Assembly (NCBI GenBank): GCA_911728455.2
Contig: OU452221.1
Location: 2,756,290 to 2,820,289 of the forward strand
Origin: Marthasterias glacialis
Lineage: Eukaryota > Echinodermata > Asteroidea > Forcipulatida > Asteriidae
Length of the DNA stretch: 64,000 nucleotides
Reading direction: 5' to 3'
Position 1 is the stretch's first letter; each line of letters starts with the position of its first letter. The position numbers and the translations under genes were made by a program. Shown here piece after piece: positions 49,301 to 53,334 of the stretch. The notes under the pieces were generated by a model that saw only the letters and a program-made list of their open reading frames with translations, was not told the DNA's origin and searched no databases.

Positions 49301-51261
49301 AAGTCAAGTCAACAGTTGGCTTTTGGTTATGATAACACAGTTACTAAGTCCTTTTTATTAAAGTTGTATGTTGCGACATTGATTTTTATCACATTACTAT
49401 TTCATAAACTACCAGTATTCTACTACAAAAAAGGTTTATTTTTGAGTTTTTCTTCAGAGTCGGACGACTATGTAGCCACCCGCCTGTTATTTTGTTTGTA
49501 ATGTAGGCCTAAATCACTATAGAAAAGGGTAAAGAACGTTGAAAAAGTGAGCATTTATACCTTTCCTTGCAGAATTTCAAATAGACAAAGGAATCACACA
49601 GTTTTGGAAAGCCTTTTCTTTGAATGATTTTAGCTTCAAAACTGTGAAACCCTTTGTTGAAAAGTGTGTGATCATGCAACCAGTACTACCACAACGTAAA
49701 CGTATACGTTCCTTGTACAATTTTCAAGACTTGCTGAACTGTCCTTACTGGCTTTTATTCAGCCACTCGAAGGTCTCTGTTACAAACTCCAGAAAATTTG
49801 TCATAGATTTCGAGAAAGAAAAGCCTTGATCAAATAAACAAAATGCATCAATCATCATATACCGTACCGCACTTTCCTATGGAGGGCGTTGTGTTTGTTT
49901 ACATTCAATACCAACTGCAAGTCACATGACGTGGGTCGCGCACTCGGTCTGTAGAAGGAATCCATGTGTAACCTAAATAAAAATAATTGTGTGGTGGAGA
50001 AGCGGTCTAGAACATCAAACTCAAGTTCTGAGTGTGGGTTCCAATCCTAGTCGTGACACTTGTGTTCTTTGGCAAGACATTTTCTTGCTTCTCATCACCA
50101 AGGAGTAAATAGTCACCTACGAGGGCCAGTGATTGTCCGCCCCCCTCACCTCAATTAACCATGCACAAAATTAGTTTGTTTTGTTTAAATAGTGTAGTGG
50201 TCCGAATTCTCACAAAAAACTACATAAAGGTGATACCACAATTAACATTTGTGACATGTGGTGCTAAAATGCCGTATAATGTGTGAAAACATGAATTTTC
50301 ATCAACTACACGTTACAAATTAATGTGCAATTTTTTTGTCTGGGGACAAATTGATTTTAACTCAGGAGGTCATTTCCTCAACATTTATAACATTTTTAGG
50401 TAATCCCAAGGGTTGGTGCACGAAATTGGAAAACTGAGCATATTTTCAACCAATGCCCCATGGCCTATAATGATTAGCAACCTGTGTGCCCATTTGGCTG
50501 CCGGTGCTGCATACTCCGAATGAGTTGAGGTGGTTGAGTCCAGGTGCTTAGGGCCCAATGAACAGGGGTAGTAATAGTGTAAGGCACTCTGATGCAATGT
50601 TTAAAAGTGCCTAATAAATGCCTATTATTATTATCTATTATCATTTATTATTCTAATTAATAATTTAACATTTTATTTATGGCAGATGGGCATCTCAAAG
50701 CACTCATTATTATTCCATGTCGACACTTTCACATTTTGCTACACCGATAAAAGTTGAAATTAATACAAAGATGCTCTGAAGGGATTAGGGTTAAAAACAG
50801 AACAAGTGTTAGTAAATATGAGGATTCCAGCTAGCTTCTCACCATTGGGCGAAGGCCAGGGCTCAGCAGTTAAGACATCTGCTCTAGAATGTAGAGGGTT
50901 GCGGGTTCGAATCCCAATCAAATCGCCTGTCGATGTTTTTTTTTCTGCAATGCCATGAAAGCACTTAATATTCAGTACTTTATCATACATCATAGGGTAA
51001 CAAAATAACCATTCTATGTTTTAAATTTTGTTTAAATCTTGATAGATAAACCAGACAAGAACGCGAGATTTTGACTGCTGCATGGTGGTACCCTTGATAG
51101 CAGAGTCCGGTAACCAGCTAGAGTTGGGACTCAGTCGAACTCCTCTGACCAACGGAAACCACCTACGACCCCCTGCTGGTATGGAGAACCAATGGATGGG
51201 ACGAGATAACGGGGAAACGCTGCATCAGGGTGGTCAGGAAAACGCGCAACACAGCATGTAA
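7330..51261 (+). CDS. GRIP: GRIP-family seven-PDZ scaffold gene (whole gene, spliced)
   Basis: This is the orthologue of the vertebrate GRIP1/GRIP2 (ABP) scaffolds, cytoplasmic adaptors that bind receptor C-termini (AMPA receptor GluA2/3, ephrins and Eph receptors, liprin-alpha) and link them to trafficking machinery. I assembled it by hand from 18 common exons plus one of three candidate first exons. All junction phases agree, and the joined frame with the 7330 first exon is 3255 nt (1084 residues plus stop), close to the mammalian length of about 1080-1130. PDZ domains lie at approximately 46-133, 142-235, 246-335, 420-510, 520-608, 618-703 and 957-1046. Family-diagnostic stretches include GGPADR and RCGAL in PDZ2-3, SLAS before PDZ4, [16 protein letters not shown] in PDZ6 and [13 protein letters not shown] in PDZ7. 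Whether one GRIP or two paralogues exist in this genome cannot be seen here. Confidence 0.93.
7570..7770. mobile_element. MITE family E copy (inverted partner at 27363-27540)
   Basis: Terminal inverted repeats read CAGGCCTCGATCTTAAG and, at the far end, TTAAGATCAAGGCCTG. The copy at 27363-27540 is in the opposite orientation and shares internal GGGCATGCTGGCCAA motifs. Confidence 0.85.
7795..8190 (+). repeat. Dispersed repeat, about 400 bp, copy 1
   Basis: Shares ordered blocks with 34000-34410, including AAGATTCTCTTTAT, TGAATTGCAAAAC and AATGAATGAACA..GGTGGAAG, then CTCGTAATCCTCTT and TTGGAACAAAAG. Divergence is high; class unknown. Confidence 0.75.
9149..9885. repeat. 104-bp tandem array, about seven units
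   Basis: Units of 104 bp (GAGTCCAACAGTTTGGGTG recurs at this spacing). Inner units alternate GTGTT and GAGTT after the TTGG block, giving a 208-bp higher-order period. The first and last units are diverged, the middle ones almost identical. Confidence 0.92.
10764..10924. mobile_element. Foldback/MITE with arms of about 58 bp
   Basis: Left arm 10764-10823 and right arm 10866-10924 are almost perfectly complementary, with about 42 bp between them. Ends read GACTGCCTAA and TTAGGCAGTC. Confidence 0.9.
11022..11205. mobile_element. MITE family C copy 1
   Basis: Ends ATTGAGAGAGTTGCGACA and TGTCGCAACTCTCTCAAT form an 18-bp terminal inverted repeat. Second copy at 37940-38144. Confidence 0.88.
11206..11379. 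mobile_element. MITE family D copy 1
   Basis: Terminal inverted repeat AGACCTTATGCACATGACGT against ACGTCAATGCATAAGGTCT, flanked by TA on both sides, as expected for Tc1/mariner-type insertion. Directly abuts the family C element. Confidence 0.87.
11693..11995 (+). mobile_element. tRNA-derived SINE, family S2, copy 1
   Basis: Shares GCGCTCGCCTCTCA, a degenerate B-box (GGTTTAATTCCCAGC) and the AGTAAGGATGATTAGCCTCC end with copies at 20943-21180 and 45353-45670. Confidence 0.82.
13358..13420 (+). other. Upstream ORF (20 codons) before exon 1b
   Basis: An ATG at 13358 opens a 20-codon frame ending TAA at 13418-13420, 28 bases before the exon 1b start. A second, four-codon frame (13445-13459) overlaps the exon 1b ATG. 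If this stretch is the 5' UTR of the 1b transcript, these would tend to lower translation of the main frame. Only the reading frames are seen; use as uORFs is inferred. Confidence 0.3.
13449..13554 (+). CDS. GRIP: Candidate first exon 1b: myristoylation-type N-terminus
   Basis: An ATG immediately after an in-frame TGA (13446-13448) opens 35 codons starting [12 protein letters not shown] and ending FVEQFWEYQ. It runs to a donor GTAGGG at 13555 with a one-base overhang (phase 1), the same phase as the other first exons, so it can join exon 2 directly and give a 1105-residue protein. MGxxxS with basic residues fits the N-myristoylation consensus (Gly2, Ser6). The rest looks like an acidic/aromatic amphipathic helix. 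I do not recognise this sequence in vertebrate GRIP. It could instead be the first exon of an unrelated transcript, or a chance open stretch. Confidence 0.5.
13624..13798. mobile_element. MITE family F copy
   Basis: TATTGACCCATTTC..TGACGTCATCATC at one end and a GGGTCAATA end. Relatives at 20334-20535 and, more diverged, about 26345-26500 share CTTGGTTG.GCCATTTT and GCGCATTTTAGG.GA.G. Confidence 0.7.
17035..17325 (+). mobile_element. tRNA-derived SINE, family S4
   Basis: B-box GGTTCGAATCCCGGC at 17098, then CGCGACACTTGTGTCCTTGAG, and a CCTTGGTTTCATAACCAGAA tail shared with the S5 family. Other copies are reverse-oriented at 46975-47230, and at 49990-50130 and 51548-51830. Confidence 0.82.
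18827..18990 (+). mobile_element. tRNA-derived SINE, family S1
   Basis: tRNA-like head with GCCTAGTTGGTAAGATATC (A-box-like) and GGTTCGAATCCCACC (B-box). Other copies: about 21240-21375, 25735-25875, 43650-43802 (all reverse) and 50860-50990 (forward). Not a functional tRNA: stems are broken and the downstream body is shared between copies. Confidence 0.82.
19627..19772. mobile_element. G-rich foldback with long arms
   Basis: Arms of about 70 bp meet at a short GGCTCTGCC loop. The left arm carries a run of about 16 Gs where the right arm has only CCCCC, so the stem has a bulge there. Confidence 0.88.
20334..20535. mobile_element. MITE family F, diverged copy
   Basis: Shares TGACGTCATCATCTCAGTAAT, CTTGGTTGCGCCATTTTTG and GCGCATTTTAGGCGATG with 13624-13798 in order. 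Confidence 0.7.
20943..21180 (+). mobile_element. tRNA-derived SINE, family S2, copy 2
   Basis: B-box region GGTTCGATTTCCAGC and the same 3' end motif AGTAAGGATGATTAGCCTCC. Confidence 0.82.
22268..22310 (+). CDS. GRIP: Candidate first exon 1c: short basic N-terminus
   Basis: The exon encodes [14 protein letters not shown] and stops one base into a codon at a strong GTAAGT donor (22311), phase 1, joining exon 2 to read SSSDDDDR. It resembles in length and character the unmodified mammalian GRIP N-terminus, which is also short and basic before an acidic KDE/KDD stretch. A-3 context favours Met at 22268. An in-frame Met at 22190 would add 26 residues and is bounded by an upstream TGA at 22175-22177. 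Cys4 next to basic residues could be acylated. It is the closest first exon to exon 2. Confidence 0.65.
22442..22580. mobile_element. Foldback just downstream of exon 1c
   Basis: 35-bp arms (22442-22476, 22545-22580) differ at one or two positions. Each contains TGATGACGTTTTGGAGCCGG or its complement, with a CCGGAA core. Confidence 0.9.
24457..24620. mobile_element. Foldback with arms of about 75 bp
   Basis: Left arm runs from GGCATTATTC to CTACTTCCC, right arm from GGGAAATAGG to CTCATTGCC. The loop is only about 15 bp, CTTGGCCTTCGGCCTC, itself a hairpin. Confidence 0.9.
25021..25155. mobile_element. Small TIR element, relative of 52709-53128
   Basis: Ends GGCCAAGTTTGCACAAGGAC and TGTGTGAACTTGGCC. 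The same termini, slightly changed, border the element nested at 52709-53128. Confidence 0.72.
25317..25397 (+). CDS. GRIP: GRIP exon 2: acidic/Ser-Gly linker before PDZ1
   Basis: The acceptor is ATAATAG (25311-25316); the donor is CAG/GTATGC at 25398. It encodes [16 protein letters not shown] then GQPQQGIS. The final g pairs with ag of exon 3 to give [13 protein letters not shown], which matches mammalian SIPEEF..STVVEL. An alternative donor nine bases earlier (25389, GTATTT) is also in phase but would remove that match. All three first exons can splice here. Residues about 15-41 of the 1a isoform. Confidence 0.85.
25398..26162. other. GRIP intron 2
   Basis: Contains an inverted relative of 15950-16200 (25460-25735), a reverse SINE S1 copy (25735-25875) and a CCAG/CTGG-rich stretch with internal complementarity (25925-26115). 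Confidence 0.6.
26163..26234 (+). CDS. GRIP: GRIP exon 3: start of PDZ1
   Basis: The exon encodes [23 protein letters not shown], the first beta strands and the carboxylate-binding loop (GFGLTV) of PDZ1. Acceptor TTTTCAG, donor GTAAGC at 26235, phase 1 on both sides. Splitting PDZ1 just after the SG of the binding loop is the family's usual pattern. Residues about 42-65. Confidence 0.93.
27363..27540. mobile_element. MITE family E copy
   Basis: Reverse-oriented copy of 7570-7770, with the same termini and internal GGCCAGCATGCCCTT motifs. About 25 bp shorter. Confidence 0.85.
27794..27955. mobile_element. Short TIR element
   Basis: AATAGACCGTTCCGGC at the left and GCCGGAACGGTCTATT at the right are exact inverted repeats of 16 bp. 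The outer ATAGACCG matches family B ends. Confidence 0.85.
29060..29595. mobile_element. Three family A MITEs in a row
   Basis: 29060-29256 forward, 29261-29452 reverse, 29453-29595 a partial copy. Family A has palindromic ends CCCAATTTCATAGAGCTGCT and AGCAGCTCTATGAAATTGGG and TTGCTTA/TAAGCAA repeats inside. Confidence 0.87.
29929..30294. mobile_element. Family B TIR element (non-autonomous DNA transposon)
   Basis: Ends TAGACCGATCCATTAAGC and GGGGCTTAATGGATCGGT, about 366 bp. The inside includes GCCGCCATTGTTCTGACACA. Ends 67 bp before exon 4. Confidence 0.85.
30362..30571 (+). CDS. GRIP: GRIP exon 4: remainder of PDZ1
   Basis: The exon encodes [20 protein letters not shown] onward to EIEYEIPRA. 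It includes [10 protein letters not shown] (beta turn before strand D) and [11 protein letters not shown], where the His at the start of helix B is the position that selects Ser/Thr at -2 in class I PDZ ligands. Acceptor ATGAACAG, donor GTGTGT at 30572, phase 1. Residues about 66-135. Confidence 0.95.
30746..30905. mobile_element. Family A MITE
   Basis: CCCAATTTCATAGAGCTGC and GCAGCTCTGTGAAATTGGGC ends, 160 bp. Confidence 0.87.
31022..31869. repeat. 121-bp tandem array with 600-bp higher-order period
   Basis: Units begin GGGCCATTTGGCTGCCGGTG at 31154, 31270, 31391, 31512, 31633 and 31754, with a first unit at about 31022. Four are 121 bp; units two and seven are the same 116-bp variant (TTATCAGGCCC), exactly 600 bp apart. 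The unit resembles the 3' part of the S4 SINE (compare 50470-50590 and 51740-51830). Confidence 0.93.
31976..32138 (+). CDS. GRIP: GRIP exon 5: first half of PDZ2
   Basis: The exon encodes [20 protein letters not shown], the loop [10 protein letters not shown] and [12 protein letters not shown]. It parallels mammalian GRIP PDZ2 closely (GFVIRGG, RPGGPADR). Acceptor TTTTAG, donor GTAAGG at 32139; the exon ends two bases into the Arg codon. It begins 106 bp after the end of the 121-bp tandem array. Residues about 136-189. Confidence 0.95.
32231..32679. mobile_element. Family B TIR element, opposite orientation
   Basis: Ends TAGACCGATCCATTAAGCCC and GGCTTCATGGATCGGTCTA; the interior is the reverse complement of the 29929 copy. 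Occupies most of the 633-bp intron 5. Confidence 0.86.
32772..32917 (+). CDS. GRIP: GRIP exon 6: second half of PDZ2
   Basis: The exon encodes [20 protein letters not shown], then [20 protein letters not shown] and DYDVSIM. The His of THMEA sits at the helix B ligand-selecting position. Acceptor TTTCCCAAG, donor GTGAGT at 32918; it ends one base into the next codon, joining exon 7 as Glu. Residues about 190-238. Confidence 0.95.
33265..33536. mobile_element. TIR element with GCAAGAGGGCGC ends, copy 1
   Basis: GGCCTTATTTTTGACTGCAA with GAGGGCGCC at the left; GCGCCCTCTTGCCGTCAAAA with ATACGGCC at the right. Second copy, opposite orientation, at 45924-46185. Confidence 0.86.
34000..34410 (+). 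repeat. Dispersed repeat, about 400 bp, copy 2
   Basis: Second copy of the 7795-8190 repeat, inside GRIP intron 6, same order of shared blocks. Confidence 0.75.
34812..34963. mobile_element. MITE family D copy 2
   Basis: Reverse-oriented relative of 11206-11379, with CCTTATGCATTGACGTCA and TGACGTCATGTGCATAAGG ends. In GRIP intron 6. Confidence 0.83.
35775..36045 (+). mobile_element. tRNA-derived SINE, family S5, intact copy
   Basis: GGTTGGCGTGGTGGTACC head, B-box GGTTCGAATCC, body TTTTCCTCCCACATCTGAAA and tail CCTTGGCTTCACAACCGGAA ending A-rich. Confidence 0.83.
36597..36744 (+). CDS. GRIP: GRIP exon 7: first half of PDZ3
   Basis: The exon encodes [20 protein letters not shown], the loop [10 protein letters not shown] and [16 protein letters not shown], matching the mammalian PDZ3 pattern ([24 protein letters not shown]). 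Acceptor CCCACAG, donor GTAGGA at 36745, ending in phase 2. A 3.7-kb, repeat-filled intron precedes it. Residues about 239-287. Confidence 0.95.
37047..37169. mobile_element. Foldback with arms of about 43 bp
   Basis: AGACAAC..TAGCAAATACTTTTTACGC in the left arm pairs with GCGTGTAAAAAGTATTTGC..AGTTGTCT in the right; GRIP intron 7. Confidence 0.87.
37542..37729 (+). CDS. GRIP: GRIP exon 8: second half of PDZ3 and following linker
   Basis: The exon encodes [40 protein letters not shown] and [20 protein letters not shown]. The RCGAL..GD.ILSIDG segment is nearly identical to mammalian GRIP1. Acceptor GCTGACAG, donor GTAAGC at 37730, ending in phase 1, which fits exon 9 to make Val. Residues about 288-350. 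Confidence 0.94.
37940..38144. mobile_element. MITE family C copy 2
   Basis: Same element as 11022-11205 with similar interior (ACACAGGGTGCC.GACTAGACTGC). Here the inverted repeat extends outward to CAGAGCTGTGTATTGAG. Lies in GRIP intron 8. Confidence 0.85.
38880..39215. repeat. Minisatellite with unit of about 24 bp
   Basis: Variants of CTACCACTGTGTTTGTCACA repeat about a dozen times, regular 24-26 bp units from 39037 to 39165. Ends about 110 bp before the exon 9 acceptor. Open frames here (rich in Cys/His/Leu) are repeat artefacts. Confidence 0.88.
39323..39481 (+). CDS. GRIP: GRIP exon 9: PDZ3-PDZ4 linker
   Basis: The exon encodes a Ser/Asn/Gln-rich linker beginning [20 protein letters not shown] and ending [13 protein letters not shown]. 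Mammalian GRIP1 has a longer linker here ending in a comparable Arg/Lys cluster before SLAS. Acceptor CCATCAG, donor GTAAGG at 39482, phase 1 both sides. A roughly 24-bp minisatellite lies in the intron just upstream. Residues about 351-403. Confidence 0.88.
39877..40048. mobile_element. MITE with GCATGAAGTATG ends
   Basis: CCTGGTCCATACTTCATGCG..GGCGAAGC at the left and GCTTCGCC..GCATGAAGTATGAACCGGG at the right; interior TTTGACGTCA and TGTGACGTCGAA. GRIP intron 9. Confidence 0.87.
40923..41112 (+). CDS. GRIP: GRIP exon 10: first half of PDZ4
   Basis: The exon encodes [28 protein letters not shown], the loop [29 protein letters not shown] and KADK. LSLAS..G.A.QV and the strand order match mammalian PDZ4, which packs with PDZ5 as one unit in GRIP1. 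Acceptor TTTTTAG, donor GTAAGA at 41113, ending in phase 2. Residues about 404-466. Confidence 0.94.
41113..41935. other. GRIP intron 10, nothing recognised
   Basis: 823 bp without clear repeats. Positions 41520-41860 are more GC-rich (GATGGCGCAACATCTG and similar) but contain no supported frame. Confidence 0.5.
41936..42075 (+). CDS. GRIP: GRIP exon 11: second half of PDZ4
   Basis: The exon encodes [40 protein letters not shown] and LEFDVA. Compared with mammalian RCGVLQIGDRVMAING..EEASQLLRDS it is collinear without gaps in the core. Acceptor CCACAG, donor GTAAGG at 42076, phase 1 out. Residues about 467-513. Confidence 0.94.
42464..42541 (+). CDS. GRIP: GRIP exon 12: start of PDZ5
   Basis: The exon encodes [19 protein letters not shown] and the loop GLGITLS. 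The PDZ4-PDZ5 connector ESV.PSSG.F.VKLP is conserved with mammals, in keeping with the rigid PDZ4-5 tandem that binds GluA2. Acceptor TTCTTCCAG, donor GTAAGT at 42542, phase 1. Residues about 514-539. Confidence 0.94.
42612..42803. mobile_element. Family A MITE
   Basis: Ends ATTTCATAGAGCTGCTTAAG and CTTAAGCAGCTCTATGAAAT; in GRIP intron 12. Confidence 0.9.
43120..43265 (+). mobile_element. tRNA-derived SINE, family S3
   Basis: A-box TAGCTCAGTTGGTAGAGC and B-box GGTTCATATCC, then CCAGTCAATTTTTCTTTGTT and CAGTTTCCCTTGTGGTTTAT. The same tail follows at 13985-14085. Confidence 0.82.
43650..43802 (-). mobile_element. tRNA-derived SINE, family S1, reverse copy
   Basis: GGGAATCGAACCCACGACCC is the reverse B-box region; ACTAGACCAGCGAGCC is the head. 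Ends about 90 bp before exon 13. Confidence 0.83.
43894..43963 (+). CDS. GRIP: GRIP exon 13: middle of PDZ5
   Basis: The exon encodes [20 protein letters not shown] then VAHR. It matches mammalian [22 protein letters not shown] almost residue for residue. Acceptor TTGTGACAG, donor GTAAAC at 43964, ending in phase 2. At 70 bp it is the smallest internal exon. Residues about 540-562. Confidence 0.95.
44018..44119 (+). pseudogene. Duplicated partial copy of exon 14 with its acceptor
   Basis: Positions 44053-44119 repeat exon 14 positions 44192-44258 with about six differences in 67, all transitions. The preceding intron end, including a plausible TCTATAG acceptor at 44051-44052, is also duplicated. 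No donor follows, and the copy stops matching mid-exon. The offset of 139 bp is not a multiple of three, so using this acceptor and reading into the true exon shifts frame and meets a stop ending at 44233. It is best read as an incomplete local exon duplication, non-coding or productive only of a truncated transcript. Confidence 0.85.
44192..44337 (+). CDS. GRIP: GRIP exon 14: end of PDZ5
   Basis: The exon encodes [39 protein letters not shown] and RVKKDETYS. Acceptor TTTGTACAG; the donor is CAG/GTAGAT at 44338, a weak site. Phase 2 in, phase 1 out. A decayed copy of the first 67 bp of this exon and its acceptor lies 139 bp upstream in the intron. Residues about 563-611. Confidence 0.93.
44508..44600 (+). 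repeat. Dispersed short repeat (also at 1-95 and 61075-61165)
   Basis: Shared blocks: GGGACC.GAC.AT.TTTTCCCTTCCAGCCTC and AAAA.CAAGATGGCCGCA. The third copy is inverted. Class unknown. Confidence 0.75.
45199..45343 (+). CDS. GRIP: GRIP exon 15: first half of PDZ6
   Basis: The exon encodes [36 protein letters not shown] and [28 protein letters not shown] is one of the most conserved GRIP stretches. PDZ6 in mammals binds liprin-alpha and ephrin/Eph tails. Acceptor TTTCACAG; donor GTACTT at 45344 is weak but fits phase 2 into exon 16. Residues about 612-659. Confidence 0.95.
45353..45670 (+). mobile_element. tRNA-derived SINE, family S2, copy 3
   Basis: The best-preserved head, GCGCTCGCCTCTCACTAATG then GGTTCGATTCCCGGC (B-box). 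Starts 10 bp after the exon 15 donor, so it sits at the very start of intron 15. Confidence 0.85.
45740..45925. mobile_element. Family A MITE
   Basis: Same forward orientation as 42612-42803; its right end directly meets the element at 45924-46185. Confidence 0.88.
45924..46185. mobile_element. TIR element with GCAAGAGGGCGC ends, copy 2
   Basis: GGCCATATTTTTGACAGCAA to GTCAAAAATAAGGC. Interior (GACCCCCAATCTACCCC) is the complement of copy 1. In GRIP intron 15. Confidence 0.86.
46284..46461 (+). CDS. GRIP: GRIP exon 16: second half of PDZ6 (GC donor)
   Basis: The exon encodes [40 protein letters not shown] and [19 protein letters not shown]. Acceptor GTAAACAG. No in-frame GT donor is available, and without splicing the frame reaches TGA at 46474-46476. 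The sequence GAG/GCAAGT at 46462 is the standard form of a GC-AG donor, ends the exon at phase 0, and joins exon 17, which must be entered at phase 0. Residues about 660-719. Confidence 0.9.
46975..47230 (-). mobile_element. tRNA-derived SINE, family S4, reverse copy
   Basis: GACACAAGTGTCAAGACCGG then GGGACTCAAACCCACAG is the reversed B-box region; CGGGACCTACGGC matches 17190-17205 inverted. In GRIP intron 16. Confidence 0.8.
47240..47730. repeat. Tandem array of about 135 bp abutting the exon 17 acceptor
   Basis: AATGATCACATAT recurs near 47292, 47430, 47565 and 47699 (spacing 138, 135, 134), with TTTGTGATTTAAACAATATT and GATCCATTTTTGAAATTTC between. The last unit changes after ATTATTG into CTTTAAGCAG, the exon 17 splice acceptor. 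Confidence 0.9.
47731..47835 (+). CDS. GRIP: GRIP exon 17: PDZ6-PDZ7 linker
   Basis: This 105-bp phase 0 exon encodes [30 protein letters not shown] and SAVVQ. Mammalian GRIP1 has a comparable variable linker here, the region reported to bind kinesin-1 heavy chain. Acceptor TTTAAGCAG, donor GTAGGT at 47836. The acceptor lies in the last, partial unit of a roughly 135-bp tandem array. Low conservation, but open, in phase and between two certain exons. Residues about 720-754. Confidence 0.8.
47836..48332. other. GRIP intron 17
   Basis: 497 bp with a C-rich start (CCCCTCCTGTTGCCCCCCCT) and an AT-rich remainder; nothing else recognised. Confidence 0.6.
48333..49109 (+). CDS. GRIP: GRIP exon 18: long linker and first part of PDZ7
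   Basis: This 777-bp phase 0 exon opens [19 protein letters not shown], which aligns with mammalian SAVDSWDGSAIDTSYGTQ. A basic, Ser-rich, probably disordered stretch ([16 protein letters not shown], then acidic [10 protein letters not shown]) follows, then RRSSL (a PKA-type site), three TSYP/TSYPQS-like motifs, [10 protein letters not shown] and PDZ7: [42 protein letters not shown]. The linker codons are clearly more GC-rich than the flanking introns. Acceptor ACTGCAG, donor GTCAGT at 49110. Residues about 755-1013. Confidence 0.95.
49191..49953. mobile_element. TIR element of about 760 bp
   Basis: ATAGACCGATTGTGCGACC at the left and GGGTCGCGCACTCGGTCTGT at the right are imperfect inverted repeats. 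Short open frames inside show no transposase similarity. GRIP intron 18. Confidence 0.72.
49990..50640 (+). mobile_element. SINE S4 copy with extended 3' part
   Basis: GTGGGTTCCAATCCTAGTCG head and GACACTTGTGTTCTTTGGCA. Farther on, CCCATTTGGCTGCCGGTGCT and CATACTCCGAATGAGTTGAG, the sequence amplified in the 31022-31869 array, and an ATT-rich end. Confidence 0.72.
50860..50990 (+). mobile_element. tRNA-derived SINE, family S1
   Basis: CAGTTAAGACATCTGCTCTA and GGGTTCGAATCCCAATC (B-box). Ends about 55 bp before the exon 19 acceptor. Confidence 0.82.
51046..51261 (+). CDS. GRIP: GRIP exon 19: end of PDZ7 and C-terminus
   Basis: Entered at phase 0, it encodes [36 protein letters not shown] and an Asn/Gln/Gly-rich tail ending ENAQHSM, with TAA at 51259-51261. 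The segment [19 protein letters not shown] is nearly identical to mammalian GRIP PDZ7, which binds GRASP-1 rather than free C-termini. The polyadenylation site is not obvious. Residues about 1014-1084. Confidence 0.95.
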   Translation: MNQTRTRDFDCCMVVPLIAESGNQLELGLSRTPLTNGNHLRPPAGMENQWMGRDNGETLHQGGQENAQHSM

Positions 51262-52570
51262 GGCATGCGCGAACTCCTGAAGTGAAATACGTATCATGTA
51301 GAGTGGGCACTAGAGGGCGCACTTCAGTGTCCACCCTATTTCTTTTGTATATTATGTTAAAAGATGGATTTGTTTGAAATAATGTCTTTTCATGTGTAAA
51401 TGTTAGTTGTTTAATAATGCTACAGGACTTAATACAAAGGCAACATGTGAGGATTGGAGTCTGGGTTTCTCTGGTTTCATTCAGGGTGGTCAGTCTAAGA
51501 GCTGCCTAGATCTGCTTAGATCAGTTTGACTAAGCAGAAACTTGGTTTTACCTGAGCGTGCCGCGACTAATCGTCCTAGTGCATCAAACTCAAGCTCTGG
51601 TGACATAGTCATCGGGGAGAGGGTTCGAATCCCAGTCGTGACACTAGTGTCCTTGAGCAAGATCCTGAATGCTTATTACTTCCCAACCACCTAGGAGTCA
51701 CTGGGTACATGTGAGGGTAGAATGTTGTTGATGTGTATGAGTAGTATCCTTTGCGCCCTTTTGGCTTCCGTTGCTGCATACTCCTAAGGAAATGCTAAGG
51801 GCCCGATGAACTGGGGTAGTTTTATTTTGATTTTCACAACCATCCACCCAAGCACAGAATGAATGGATGAATGAATTTATTTCACCACATTGCACGATCA
51901 GTGTAAAGTCAATACAAATAGTCAAGAGCATTAATCTGTTACAATGGGCAGGGTACCGGAGAGTACAAATGATACTATCGAAGCCGGTCCCCTTTCAAAG
52001 GTAATATAGCCAGGTATTGTAACAACAGAAAGTTTTCCAAAAAGCAAAAGCTGCACAACTCAAACCTGCCTTCGATCAAAAAAAAAATAATAAAGAAATC
52101 CTTTGAAAGTTCAAATTTGTTGGGATTCATAGGAATAATTACAGAAATATCACGTTTATGATCTTGTTCAAATAGTGGAATTCCCTGGTGAAGGAGTAAA
52201 GGACATTTTTGTCAGAAAATCAACCAATTTTGGAGATTTTTTTATTATTTATTTTTTTTCCTTGGGGGTTTGGGGACATTCGGTTCAGGACCAGAGAAAT
52301 AATGGCTGACTCCTCCATGGCTGGCGTTTAATTCCGGGCATATAAAATGAATCATGCTATATATAATTGTAATCTTTTGTAATTATGTATACATTTTTTT
52401 GTACAGTAAAAAACAAAAATCAATTGTAATAAGTTTCATCGAATTTTGTAAAGACTTCATAACTTAATTTGTGTTATTTAATGACAGTTTCAGTATTTGT
52501 TCAGTCTTTCACTGGTTTTAGTGATCTTTGTTGTCAGTTGTTGTTGTTTAATCATAGAATGTCATGATTT
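51262..52570 (+). other. GRIP 3' flank / 3' UTR candidate
   Basis: No coding sequence. Holds a CTCF-like GCACTAGAGGGCGC at 51307-51320 and the S4 SINE. An AATAAA lies at 52089-52094 within an A-rich stretch. The real polyadenylation site cannot be chosen from sequence. Confidence 0.45.
51548..51830 (+). mobile_element. tRNA-derived SINE, family S4, in the 3' flank
   Basis: GGGTTCGAATCCCAGTCGTG then GTGTCCTTGAGCAAGAT and the CATACTCCTAAGGA 3' part. Begins about 290 bp after the GRIP stop codon. Confidence 0.8.
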
Positions 52571-52574
52571 AGTT

Positions 52575-53262
52575 TACTGATCCATTAAGCCCCGTCCCTC
52601 TGTGCATTGACCATAGAGCAAGGCATTGATCGACTATATCTCTGAAAGTGCAGCCAAATGAGACATTTTTGTTTACGGGGTGTTGAGCCGTAGTCAGTAG
52701 CATCATGGGGCAAGTTCGCACAAGGACAATTGTCGACTATTGTTCGACTAACTTCACCTGAACGCTGTCTAGTCACCTATGGTTAGTCAACGCTAGTCAA
52801 TTATTTGGAACCAGCCTACTGACGGTGGTCGCTCAATGGTTGCTTCACTGGTTATCACAGGATTTGGTCCTTCTTAACAATGACAAACTGCACGGGAACC
52901 ACGACAAAATAAAAATAAAAATGGCGTAATCGGCGAAGGAGAAGAAAATGTGAGTAGGCCTGTGTTTATAACAATGCAAACATATTACTGGAGGCCGCCA
53001 TGTTGACATTACACAATTTAGCTCACGCTATTTCGACTAGAGGCGTTCACGCTTTAATATTAAAGCACATGCGCACTGTAAAACACCAACCAACCACTGG
53101 TTGACGATGGTTGCTGCGTGAACTTGCCCATGGCTGCATTGTGCATTTTGGATGTGCTGAGGTGTGCTTGCTCAGTTAAGGGGTGAAAGACAGGTGTCTA
53201 TCCCACATGAGAGCTGTTTGTAGGTGGTTGCTAAAGTGGGCGTGGTATAATGGATCGTCTAC
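52575..53262. mobile_element. Family B-like TIR element carrying a nested insertion
   Basis: TGATCCATTAAGCCCCG at the left and GGGCGTGGTATAATGGATCG at the right are family B ends. A second TIR element (52709-53128) sits inside. Confidence 0.75.
52709..53128. mobile_element. Nested TIR element with possible 5-bp target duplication
   Basis: Ends GGCAAGTTCGCACAAGGACA and GGTTGCTGCGTGAACTTGCC, flanked on both sides by CATGG. Termini are related to 25021-25155. Confidence 0.76.
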
Positions 53263-53334
53263 GACAAGTATCCGGTCGGCAAAGCATTACTTATGTAGAC
53301 AAGAAATAATGATTGATGGCACCCCGGTTCCAGT

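Noticed and set aside
49286..49829. Two frames of about 70 codons inside the 49191-49953 TIR element
   Set aside because: No transposase motifs, and they are not linked in frame; probably chance frames in a non-autonomous element.
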